A stretch of 8,650 bases of DNA from Pseudomonadales bacterium (lineage in GTDB: Bacteria; Pseudomonadota; Gammaproteobacteria; Pseudomonadales; DC-out160). The translations under genes and the position numbers were made by a program. Numbering within the stretch: the first letter of the stretch is position 1; every line of letters starts with the position of its first letter. The stretch lies in contig JAESQG010000538.1 in the NCBI GenBank assembly GCA_016765265.1, positions 1 to 8,650 on the forward strand, given 5' to 3'. Shown piece after piece: positions 1 to 6,741 of this stretch. The notes beneath the pieces were generated by a model that saw nothing but the letters and a program-made list of their open reading frames with translations, was not told where the DNA came from and did no database searches.

Positions 1-325
1 AGATGAGGTGTTTACGAATAAGGATGACCCCCAACAGCATATAGCCTTAGGCAGTGTTAAGTCTCAAATTGGGCATCTAAAAGCAGGCGCGGGTATTGCC
101 GGTTTTATTAAAGTATCATTGGCGTTGCACCACAAAGTGCTGCCACCTACCATCAATATCACTAAACCAAACCCTAAATTAAATATCGAGGACACTGCAT
201 TCTACTTAAATACCGAGCCACGTCCGTGGTTGCCAGCAGAAGATGGCAGTCCGCGTCGGGCCGGTGTCAGTGCTTTTGGTTTTGGTGGCACCAACTTTCA
301 TTTTGCCGTGGAAGAGTATAAACCA
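1..325 (+). other. PfaA ketosynthase domain, C-terminal part
   Basis: C-terminal end of a beta-ketoacyl synthase domain that performs decarboxylative condensation. GSVKSQIGH at 50-76 carries the conserved Lys and the second catalytic His (His codon 74-76). The C-terminal signature GVSAFGFGGTNFH follows at about 262-300. The active-site Cys and first His lie upstream of the window and cannot be checked. Confidence 0.93.
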
Positions 326-3300
326 AACCTATTACCGAAAAGCCGTCTTAATACCGTTGTGCAATCTTCATTGATACATGCGGAGAGTGCGGTAAAACTA
401 GCTGAACTTTGTCAACAACATCTTGGTAAGCTAAAGGATGAAAATAGTCTCAACGGCTATCAAGAATTCCTTACTGCTACCAAGATAAATGGATGCCCTG
501 AAAACCATGTGCGAGTTGGTTTTGTATCGGAAAATAGAGGTGAGGCCACCAAGTTATTAGAGTTGGCTGCGAAAACAGTTTCGGCTAAGCCGGATTCTGA
601 TCATTGGGAAATGCCTCAAGGTATCTATTACAGAAATGCCTCCTTAAACATAAAAGGTAAGGTTGTTGCGCTATTTTCTGGGCAGGGCTCTCAGTATCCC
701 GGTATGGGGGGGGATCTAACCTCGAACTTTACTGAATACATGAATGCTGCTGGCAAGATGGATGGCATTTTTATCAAGGCGGGGAAGGGGCGTTTGTCTG
801 ATAGGGTACACCCTATTCCTGTTTTTGAGGCGGTAGACCGCTCATTTCAAGAGCGAGAGTTACAACAAACACAATACGCGCAACCTGCTATCGGTACCTT
901 TAGTGTCGGTAGTTATAAGATTTTTGAAAAAGCGGGTTTCAAACCTGATTTCGTTGCAGGGCACAGTTTTGGTGAATTGACGGCCTTGTGGGCTGCCGGT
1001 GTTATTGGTGAAAATGATTGTTTCAAATTGGCTTTCGCTCGAGGTCAAGCCATGGCAGCACCGGATGATGATAATTTTGACGCGGGCAGTATGTTGGCGG
1101 TAGTGGGTGATATTTCAGGATTGACGGAAATGTTGAAACAATACCCCGATGTAGTTAAAGCTAACAATAATTCCAAAACCCAGGTGGTGCTTGCGGGCCC
1201 TGGCAAAGACATTGTCAAAATACAGGAGCTATTGCAAAATAAGGATGCGATTCAAGGTAAAGAGTATAAAGCTATACCGTTACCTGTTTCCGCGGCTTTT
1301 CATACCCCGTTAGTAGAGCATGCTCAGAAGCCTTTTGCGGATGTAGTGCAAAAAGTTAACTTTAAAGCACCCACCATTCCCGTATATTCCAATACTACAG
1401 GTGATGTTCATCCTAAGAGTGGTAAAGCGATTAAGAAAACCTTAAAAGACCATATTTTAAAGCCAGTCAATTTTAAAGATGAAATCGAGACGATTTATAA
1501 TGATGGTGGTTCTATCTTTATAGAGTTTGGTCCCAAAAATGTGTTAACCAAACTAGTGGATAATATTCTCGATGATAAACCGCATCTAGCCGTCGCTGTT
1601 AATGCCAGTAACAAGAAGAGCGCGGATAGGCAGTTACGTCAGGCAGTATTGCAATTGGCCGTGGCCGGTCTTTCACTGACTGATGTTGACCCTTATATGT
1701 CTGAAATGCGCATCACCAATACTGAAAAACCAAGTCCAATGAAAATTGAGCTAGGCGCGCCAAATTATGTTAGTGACAAGACTGCAAAAGCATTTGAAGA
1801 CTCGCTGAATGATGGTTTTAAAATTACACAGGCAAAACCAATACCTGCTGTGGCACCCCCTCCCGTAGTGCCCATAGTCACAAATAAGGCAGTAGAAAAA
1901 CCAGTAGAAACAACCCAAGCAGTTACTCCAGTTGCTGAAGCACCGTCTTCAGTTGGGGTCCCTAAGGCGAAATCAATAATGACCGAAGATTCAAACTATG
2001 CGCCAGTTCAATCAGTTAATAGTATTAATGCTGATAGAGTGGCGGAGAGTATAGAAAACAGCTTAACCCAATTTTACCGACATCAAAATGAAACATTAAA
2101 AGTGCATGAGCAGTACTTGGAGAGTCCTAAAGAGTATTCTCAAACATTTGCTACCTTAATGCAGCAACAAATGAGTTTGTTGGCAGATAATCCTGGGCTA
2201 GAAATGCCTGCGAGTATTGAGCGTAGCATGACGATGTTTCATCAGCATCAATCAGATACCTTACGAGTGCATGAGCGGTATTTAGATAATCAAGCGGATG
2301 CCACTAGCCAAACCCTTGATGTGATGAAGGAGCAATACTCCGTGCTGACGGGAATTTCTGCAGGCACCGGTAGTTTAGTCGGAGCTAATGCGGTTACCAT
2401 AAGTCCTTCTCCCGTTAAAGCATTACCTTCTAGAGTAGTGCAGCCAACAGCTGTGGAGACGCAAATTGCACCTAAAGTGGTTCAGCAGCCCGTACAGCGA
2501 TCTATACAAGAACCTATACAACAATCCATACAACCACCCGTGAAACCAGCAGTACAACAAGTTATCGAAAAACCTGCTGAACAACCGGTTGTAACAAGCA
2601 ATACTAATTTTGCAGCAGAAATCAAAGCGAGCATGCTGGAAGTAGTAGCTGAGAAAACAGGTTATCCCGTTGAGATGCTAGAGTTTGATATGGATATGGA
2701 AGCCGATCTCGGTATCGATTCCATTAAGCGTGTTGAAATCCTCGGCACTGTTCAAGAAGAATTCCCCCAGTTGCCTGAAATGAATCCTGATGAATTGGCC
2801 GAGCTGAGAACGTTGGGTCAAATCGTTGACTATATGGAAGCTCAAATAGGAGATGCACAGCCTACGACGGTTGCAAGCACTACTCGTGCGCCAGTACCAG
2901 CTGCTCCTGCAGCGAGTGGTGATACCACTGCTGTTGTCGCTCAACTGACCGATGTTATGTTGAAGGTGGTTGCCGAGAAAACGGGTTACCCCACCGAAAT
3001 GCTGGATCTTGATATGGATATGGAAGCCGATCTGGGTATCGATTCTATTAAACGTGTAGAAATTCTCGGTACAGTACAAGAAGAGTTTTCGGATCTACCC
3101 GAAATGAATCCTGATGAATTGTCAGAGTTACGCACTCTGGGACAAATCATTGATTATATGAAGTCACATCTTGGCAGTGTATCCGCAGTAACGGTTGGGG
3201 TGGCTGTTGCAGCAGTCGCATCACCAATTCCAGCTGAGGGTGTTGCTGGTATCGATGTAGCCACGTTAACGGAGACCATGCTCTCTGTAGTAGCTGAAAA

Positions 3301-6300
3301 AACCGGTTATCCCGTTGAGATGCTCGACCTGAGTATGGATATGGAAGCTGATCTGGGTATCGATTCCATCAAAAGAGTTGAAATACTGGGTACAGTGCAA
3401 GAAGCCTTTCCTGATTTTCCTGAATTGAATCCTGACGAGATGTCCGAGCTTAGAACGCTGGGTGAAATTGTTGATAATATGAATTCGCAACTTGTTGCGT
3501 CTGCTGGAACCGCTGCTCCGGCTACAGTAGCAACTTCAATAGCAACTTCAATAGCAACTACAGCACCTGTTACCGCTACACCAACCGCAACTTCGACGGC
3601 GTCCGTTATCGATGTGTCCAAGTTAACTGACGTTATGTTAGCAGTTGTAGCAGAGAAGACAGGTTATCCTGTCGAGATGTTGGAACTCGATATGGATATG
3701 GAAGCAGATTTAGGTATTGACTCCATTAAGCGAGTAGAGATTTTGGGTACGGTGCAGGAGGAGTTTCCTGGTTTACCGGAAATGAATCCTGAAGCGATGG
3801 CTGAAATGCGGACCTTGGGGCAAATTGTTGATTATATGAAATCGACAGTAGAGTCAGGCGGAGGCGAAGCTATTAGTACTGTTACGGCGGCAGTAGCGGA
3901 AACAGCCACCGGAGTGAGTGTCGATTTGGAGAGCCTGAAAGACACGATGATGAACGTAGTGGCCGAGAAAACAGGTTACCCCGTAGAGATGTTAGAACTC
4001 GATATGGATATGGAAGCGGATCTGGGGATAGATTCAATCAAACGAGTTGAAATTTTAGGTACGGTACAAGAATCATTTCCAGCATTACCTGAGATGAATC
4101 CTGATATTTTAGCGGAGCTGAGAACATTGGGCGAGATAGTCGATTCAATGGAGCATCAATTAAATGGCGGTAGTGCTTCCGCTGCACCGGCTAATGTAGC
4201 TGTCCAAACTGAGGAGAGCCCCGTTGTAAAAAAGCCGTTAAGCCCTGGAGTCAGTAGTGGTGTCCCCAGGGTTAAGTTAATTTCAAATCCAGATCAACTG
4301 CTATTACCGATTGCAGGAAATAGAAGTTGTTTGATCACAGACGATGGCACTACTTTAACGACTGAGCTAGCGGATGCGCTGTGTCGTGTTGGTCATACGG
4401 TGGTGGTTTTGCGTTTCCCTCTTGATATGGTGGCTGAGCGTAGCCAGCTAGGAGAGGGTATTGCGCAAGTTGAACTTAAAAATATGGAAGAAGATCATCT
4501 GGTTGATGTGCTCAATGTAGTTAATGAAGAGATGGGGCAAGTGGCTAACTTTGTTCATCTCGACGCCAGCTATCAGGTAGGTGAGCAAGGTGGATTGGAT
4601 TATTCCGAACGTAAGAAACTGGTTCTTCAACATGTATTCTTGTTGGCTAAACATTTAAAGCCAGCGTTAAATACGCCTGCAGATGTGGACGGTAGCCAGG
4701 CGCGTAATACATTTATAACCGTAGCTCATTTAGATGGTCGTTTGGGTTATGGAGATGGCAAGTTTTCTGTCGTTGGTGGTGGATTCTTCGGATTAACCAA
4801 AACAATGAACTTGGAATGGCCTGCTGTATTTTGCCGAGCTATAGATATACATCGCAATATTGCGGGCTCTGATGCGGCTGCCATAGTGTTAGCTGAGATG
4901 TTAGCAGCGGATATAAATCATGTTGAAGTCGGTTATACCAAGGAAGGTCGTGCAACTTTAGAAGCGATGCCAGTCACTACTATACCCGCTGCAGGGAACC
5001 AAATTGATGGTGATTCTGTATTCTTAGTAAGTGGTGGTGCAAAAGGTGTCACCTCGCAATGTGTTATAAAGCTAGCACAAGCTTATCAAAGCAAATTTAT
5101 TTTGTTGGGCCGCTCTGAGTACACGGGAGAGGATCCCGCATGGGCTGCCGATTGTACGGATGAAACGGAATTAAAGAAACGTGCCATGGCGGTATTGAAG
5201 GAAGCGGGAGAAAAGCCCACGCCTGTTAAGGTGCAAGGTATCCTACGACCTGTGTTTTCACAGCGTGAAATAAGTTCAGTTTTGAATGCTATTAGCGTAG
5301 CAGGTGGTACTGCACTTTATCTTAGCTGTGATGTGACTGATGCTACTTCAGTACAGCAACAACTGGCCGCGGCAACAACGCAATTGGGCGCAATTACAGG
5401 CGTTATTCATGGCGCTGGGGTATTGGCGGACAAGCTCATTGAGAAGAAAACGATAGCTGATTTTGAAGCAGTCTATTCCACTAAAGTAAATGGCTTAGGC
5501 TCTATTTTACAAAACGTGGATGAGGCACAGCTTAAACATTTGATCTTGTTTTCTTCAGCTGCCGGCTATTTTGGCAACGCGGCGCAATCAGATTACTCCG
5601 TTGCCAATGAAATCCTGAATAAGACCGCAATGAACTTTAAGGCGCGATACCCAGATTGCCACGTCATCTCCTTTGACTGGGGTCCCTGGGATGGTGGGAT
5701 GGTGACGGCGCAACTGAAGAAATTGTTTGAAGCTCGTAATATTGAAGTGATCCCCATGGAAGGCGGAACACAATTGTTTGTAGACAATTTATCATCAGAA
5801 TCCAATGATGCAAATCAGATTTTGGTAGGTAGCACCATGGAATTTGATGTGGGCGAGTCGGACTCAACACTGAAAACCCATCGACTGGCACGATCCATCA
5901 CTATAGAAGATAACCCTTTCTTGCTAGACCACACACTAGGTGATAACCCGGTAGTACCCATGGTTTTTTCTGCATCGTGGATGGTGGACGCTGTTGAAGG
6001 GTTTTATCCCGGATATCACTTTAGCTCGATGGCAGACTTGCGGCTGTACAAAGGTATCGTGTTGGATGAGTCCGTGGCTACGCACTATTTTCTCGATATC
6101 GAAGAATTAGAAAAAGGTGACACTCTTAGGATAAAAACCTCGATCTGGAGTGAAGCCGATAAACGAGTTAATCATTATGCGGCGGAGATTTCGCTGTCTC
6201 GCCAGAGTATACCGAGCCCGGTAACTTCCGCCATGAATCTGGGTGAAGCCGGCGGCGTTGATGGACCGATACTGTACTGTGACGGCACCTTGTTTCATGG

Positions 6301-6703
6301 GCCAAAGTTCCAATTAATAAAGAGCCTAGTTAATTGCAGTAACAAGCAATTAACGCTTCTTTGTAAAGCACCGAGTAACACCGGCGCAACTCTGGGCCAA
6401 TTTACTTCTCATGCAACAAATCCACTTATTGCGGATCTTAACTTTCAGGCGATGTTAGTTTGGGTGCGTAAAGACAGTGATTGTGGAAGCTTGCCTTCTA
6501 GCGTCGATAAGATTGAGCAATTTGAGACGATACCCGAAGGGCAGGAATTTTATCTTACCTTAGAAGTGAAGGAGACAACCTTACGAAAAATGGTGGCGAA
6601 TATCCTGCTACACGATGTTAATGGGAAAATTTATAGTCGATTTACGGGGGCAAAAGTGACCGTTAGCAAAGAACTGAATCAACTATTCCAAGTGTCCACA
6701 TAG
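1..6703 (+). CDS. pfaA: PfaA, PUFA synthase subunit (KS-MAT-5xACP-KR-DH), 5' partial
   Basis: Large multidomain subunit of the PUFA synthase, acting in the cytoplasm to build EPA/DHA-type chains from malonyl units. The frame is open from position 2 to the TAG at 6701-6703. The GTG at 8 is internal: it lies inside a KS domain and the frame continues upstream, so the true start is outside the window. Residues counted from that GTG run as follows: KS C-terminus (1-106), MAT (about 220-550, GHSFGE nucleophile), Pro-rich linker with a twin helical repeat (681-780), five ACPs (868-1385, each with a GIDSIKR phosphopantetheine site), KR (about 1420-1940, GGAKGVT, Ser and Tyr present) and a terminal DH-like double hotdog (about 1950-2225). 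This order is characteristic of PfaA. Visible catalytic residues are all intact and no frameshift is seen. The visible 2231 residues fit a family of roughly 2500-2800. It is followed 38 nt later by a pfaB-like gene, probably in one operon. Confidence 0.96.
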   Translation, partial: DEVFTNKDDPQQHIALGSVKSQIGHLKAGAGIAGFIKVSLALHHKVLPPTINITKPNPKLNIEDTAFYLNTEPRPWLPAEDGSPRRAGVSAFGFGGTNFHFAVEEYKPNLLPKSRLNTVVQSSLIHAESAVKLAELCQQHLGKLKDENSLNGYQEFLTATKINGCPENHVRVGFVSENRGEATKLLELAAKTVSAKPDSDHWEMPQGIYYRNASLNIKGKVVALFSGQGSQYPGMGGDLTSNFTEYMNAAGKMDGIFIKAGKGRLSDRVHPIPVFEAVDRSFQERELQQTQYAQPAIGTFSVGSYKIFEKAGFKPDFVAGHSFGELTALWAAGVIGENDCFKLAFARGQAMAAPDDDNFDAGSMLAVVGDISGLTEMLKQYPDVVKANNNSKTQVVLAGPGKDIVKIQELLQNKDAIQGKEYKAIPLPVSAAFHTPLVEHAQKPFADVVQKVNFKAPTIPVYSNTTGDVHPKSGKAIKKTLKDHILKPVNFKDEIETIYNDGGSIFIEFGPKNVLTKLVDNILDDKPHLAVAVNASNKKSADRQLRQAVLQLAVAGLSLTDVDPYMSEMRITNTEKPSPMKIELGAPNYVSDKTAKAFEDSLNDGFKITQAKPIPAVAPPPVVPIVTNKAVEKPVETTQAVTPVAEAPSSVGVPKAKSIMTEDSNYAPVQSVNSINADRVAESIENSLTQFYRHQNETLKVHEQYLESPKEYSQTFATLMQQQMSLLADNPGLEMPASIERSMTMFHQHQSDTLRVHERYLDNQADATSQTLDVMKEQYSVLTGISAGTGSLVGANAVTISPSPVKALPSRVVQPTAVETQIAPKVVQQPVQRSIQEPIQQSIQPPVKPAVQQVIEKPAEQPVVTSNTNFAAEIKASMLEVVAEKTGYPVEMLEFDMDMEADLGIDSIKRVEILGTVQEEFPQLPEMNPDELAELRTLGQIVDYMEAQIGDAQPTTVASTTRAPVPAAPAASGDTTAVVAQLTDVMLKVVAEKTGYPTEMLDLDMDMEADLGIDSIKRVEILGTVQEEFSDLPEMNPDELSELRTLGQIIDYMKSHLGSVSAVTVGVAVAAVASPIPAEGVAGIDVATLTETMLSVVAEKTGYPVEMLDLSMDMEADLGIDSIKRVEILGTVQEAFPDFPELNPDEMSELRTLGEIVDNMNSQLVASAGTAAPATVATSIATSIATTAPVTATPTATSTASVIDVSKLTDVMLAVVAEKTGYPVEMLELDMDMEADLGIDSIKRVEILGTVQEEFPGLPEMNPEAMAEMRTLGQIVDYMKSTVESGGGEAISTVTAAVAETATGVSVDLESLKDTMMNVVAEKTGYPVEMLELDMDMEADLGIDSIKRVEILGTVQESFPALPEMNPDILAELRTLGEIVDSMEHQLNGGSASAAPANVAVQTEESPVVKKPLSPGVSSGVPRVKLISNPDQLLLPIAGNRSCLITDDGTTLTTELADALCRVGHTVVVLRFPLDMVAERSQLGEGIAQVELKNMEEDHLVDVLNVVNEEMGQVANFVHLDASYQVGEQGGLDYSERKKLVLQHVFLLAKHLKPALNTPADVDGSQARNTFITVAHLDGRLGYGDGKFSVVGGGFFGLTKTMNLEWPAVFCRAIDIHRNIAGSDAAAIVLAEMLAADINHVEVGYTKEGRATLEAMPVTTIPAAGNQIDGDSVFLVSGGAKGVTSQCVIKLAQAYQSKFILLGRSEYTGEDPAWAADCTDETELKKRAMAVLKEAGEKPTPVKVQGILRPVFSQREISSVLNAISVAGGTALYLSCDVTDATSVQQQLAAATTQLGAITGVIHGAGVLADKLIEKKTIADFEAVYSTKVNGLGSILQNVDEAQLKHLILFSSAAGYFGNAAQSDYSVANEILNKTAMNFKARYPDCHVISFDWGPWDGGMVTAQLKKLFEARNIEVIPMEGGTQLFVDNLSSESNDANQILVGSTMEFDVGESDSTLKTHRLARSITIEDNPFLLDHTLGDNPVVPMVFSASWMVDAVEGFYPGYHFSSMADLRLYKGIVLDESVATHYFLDIEELEKGDTLRIKTSIWSEADKRVNHYAAEISLSRQSIPSPVTSAMNLGEAGGVDGPILYCDGTLFHGPKFQLIKSLVNCSNKQLTLLCKAPSNTGATLGQFTSHATNPLIADLNFQAMLVWVRKDSDCGSLPSSVDKIEQFETIPEGQEFYLTLEVKETTLRKMVANILLHDVNGKIYSRFTGAKVTVSKELNQLFQVST
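665..1660 (+). other. PfaA malonyl-CoA:ACP transacylase (MAT) domain
   Basis: Transfers malonyl from CoA to the ACP array. It opens with the family motif FSGQGSQYPGMG. The nucleophile elbow is GHSFGE (Ser codon 965-967). Arg of FARGQAM (codon 1040-1042) lies 25 residues after Ser, the same spacing as the carboxylate-binding Arg of FabD-type malonyltransferases, which supports malonyl specificity. The catalytic His is in AAFHTPLVEH (codon 1301-1303). The domain closes with FIEFGPKNVLTKLV. Confidence 0.93.
706..713 (+). repeat. G8 homopolymer tract inside the MAT coding region
   Basis: Eight consecutive G read in frame as part of Met-Gly-Gly-Asp, near the start of the MAT domain. The reading frame is correct through it, since both flanks match the MAT family. 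A tract this long is prone to slippage and to sequencing error. Confidence 0.9.
1835..1975 (+). other. Pro/Val-rich interdomain linker after MAT
   Basis: Low-complexity coding stretch rich in Pro, Val, Thr and Ala (for example PAVAPPPVVPIV). It probably forms a flexible tether between the MAT and the following helical linker. No enzymatic motif is seen. Confidence 0.75.
2048..2347 (+). repeat. Twin 45-residue helical repeat in the PfaA MAT-ACP linker
   Basis: Two protein-level copies, at 2048-2182 and 2213-2347, share the pattern SIExSxTxFxxHQxxTLxVHExYL, then SQT and QxSxL further on. About 20 of 45 positions are identical with one gap. Spacing of Phe, Leu, Val, Leu and the absence of Pro suggest amphipathic helices, possibly a dimerisation or docking helix. 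The function is not known to me. Similar HQ/HE-type linker segments occur in large PKS-like megasynthases, but I cannot verify the relationship here. Confidence 0.75.
2402..2608 (+). other. Gln/Pro/Val-rich linker before the ACP array
   Basis: Low-complexity coding segment with repeated QQPVQ/QEPIQ/QPPVK-like steps. It is likely an extended flexible arm letting the ACP array reach the catalytic domains. The repetition is imperfect at DNA level and the frame is maintained. Confidence 0.75.
2609..2850 (+). other. ACP domain 1
   Basis: Carrier domain with phosphopantetheine Ser at codon 2720-2722 (GIDSIKR). It differs from the other copies by Phe in the LEFDMDMEADLG segment. Confidence 0.93.
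2933..3175 (+). other. ACP domain 2
   Basis: Carrier domain with phosphopantetheine Ser at codon 3044-3046. It has GYPTEML where the other copies have GYPVEML. Confidence 0.93.
3254..3493 (+). other. ACP domain 3
   Basis: Carrier domain with phosphopantetheine Ser at codon 3365-3367. It is the most divergent copy: LSMDMEADLG replaces LDMDMEADLG, and FPDFPELNPDEM replaces the usual LPEMNPDE segment. Confidence 0.93.
3529..3560 (+). repeat. 12-bp tandem repeat in the ACP3-ACP4 linker
   Basis: The unit agcaacttcaat occurs perfectly at 3529-3540 and 3541-3552, followed by a partial third copy. It encodes an ATSIATSIAT linker. Being a multiple of three, it changes linker length without breaking the frame. 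This linker is the longest of the four between the ACPs. Confidence 0.85.
3611..3850 (+). other. ACP domain 4
   Basis: Carrier domain with phosphopantetheine Ser at codon 3722-3724. The last helix has EAMAEMRTLG instead of the DELAELRTLG type. Confidence 0.93.
3923..4162 (+). other. ACP domain 5
   Basis: Carrier domain with phosphopantetheine Ser at codon 4034-4036. It ends at MEHQL and is followed by a linker into the ketoreductase region. Confidence 0.93.
4265..5830 (+). other. PfaA ketoreductase (KR) domain with structural subdomain
   Basis: NADPH-dependent reduction of the beta-keto group on ACP. A degenerate Rossmann-like structural half spans about 4265-5000 (FITVAHLDGRLGYGD, GGGFFGLTKTMNLEWP). 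The catalytic half begins with SVFLVSGGAKGVTS (GGAKGV 5033-5050) and LLGRSE, the nucleotide-binding elements. The catalytic Ser is in LFSSAAGYFGN (codon 5555-5557) and the Tyr in QSDYSVAN (codon 5594-5596), 13 residues apart as in extended SDR ketoreductases. ISFDWGPWDGGM closes the fold. A charged insertion of about 60 residues after LLGRSE precedes the second beta strand. Confidence 0.92.
5860..6690 (+). other. PfaA C-terminal dehydratase-like (PS-DH / double hotdog) domain
   Basis: Probable dehydratase or product-shaping domain. NPFLLDHTLGDNPVVPM carries the His (codon 5930-5932) and downstream Gly and Pro of a hotdog DH first motif. PLIADLNFQAMLVW carries a candidate second-hotdog Asp (codon 6434-6436) and Gln of a D-x-x-x-Q motif. 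A double hotdog at the C-terminus is normal for PfaA. Whether it dehydrates growing chains directly is less certain than for the FabA-like domains of PfaC. Confidence 0.8.
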
Positions 6704-6706
6704 GAT

Positions 6707-6711
6707 AAGGG
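6707..6711 (+). promoter_or_regulatory. Shine-Dalgarno-like AAGGG in the pfaA-pfaB junction
   Basis: AAGGG lies just after the pfaA stop codon. It is 5 nt before ATG 6717, which only opens a three-codon frame ending at 6728, and 13 nt before ATG 6725. It is 30 nt before the TTG at 6742, too far for a normal start there. The site therefore favours a start upstream of 6742. No hairpin terminator is seen in the junction, consistent with co-transcription of the two genes. Confidence 0.55.
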
Positions 6712-6741
6712 CTCAGATGTCGCTATGAGTCACAATAAAAA

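Larger units (their letters stand above)
2609..4162 (+). repeat. Tandem array of five acyl carrier protein domains
   Basis: Five ACP domains of about 80 residues separated by Ala/Thr/Pro-rich linkers of roughly 25-40 residues. Each contains VVAEKTGYP, then DMEADLGIDSIKR with the Ser that receives 4'-phosphopantetheine, then VEILGTVQE and RTLG(Q/E)I. The Ser codons are at 2720, 3044, 3365, 3722 and 4034, a repeat distance of 104-119 residues. Tandem ACPs are a hallmark of PUFA synthases, where copies usually number 4-9 and are known to add to yield rather than act in order. Silent differences between copies are abundant, so the array is not a recent DNA duplication. Confidence 0.96.

Noticed and set aside
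8..10. GTG at position 8 as the true start of pfaA
   Set aside because: The frame is open upstream to the window edge (Asp-Glu before it) and the position is inside a KS domain.
2678..3621. Long antisense open frames opposite ACP1-ACP4
   Set aside because: They are complementary shadows of the repeated ACP coding sequence, overlap each other, and show no recognisable domain. The sense frame has clear ACP motifs.
2609..4162. Regularly spaced similar blocks that could suggest a DNA repeat array or CRISPR
   Set aside because: The period of over 300 bp, intact coding frame and protein-level conservation show tandem ACP domains, not a DNA repeat element.
5588..5891. Overlapping antisense open frames opposite the KR C-terminus
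   Set aside because: Short, mutually overlapping and opposite strongly conserved KR coding sequence; no independent support.
6704..6741. Terminator or promoter between pfaA and pfaB
   Set aside because: No GC-rich hairpin with a T-run and no convincing -35/-10 pair is visible in this short gap.
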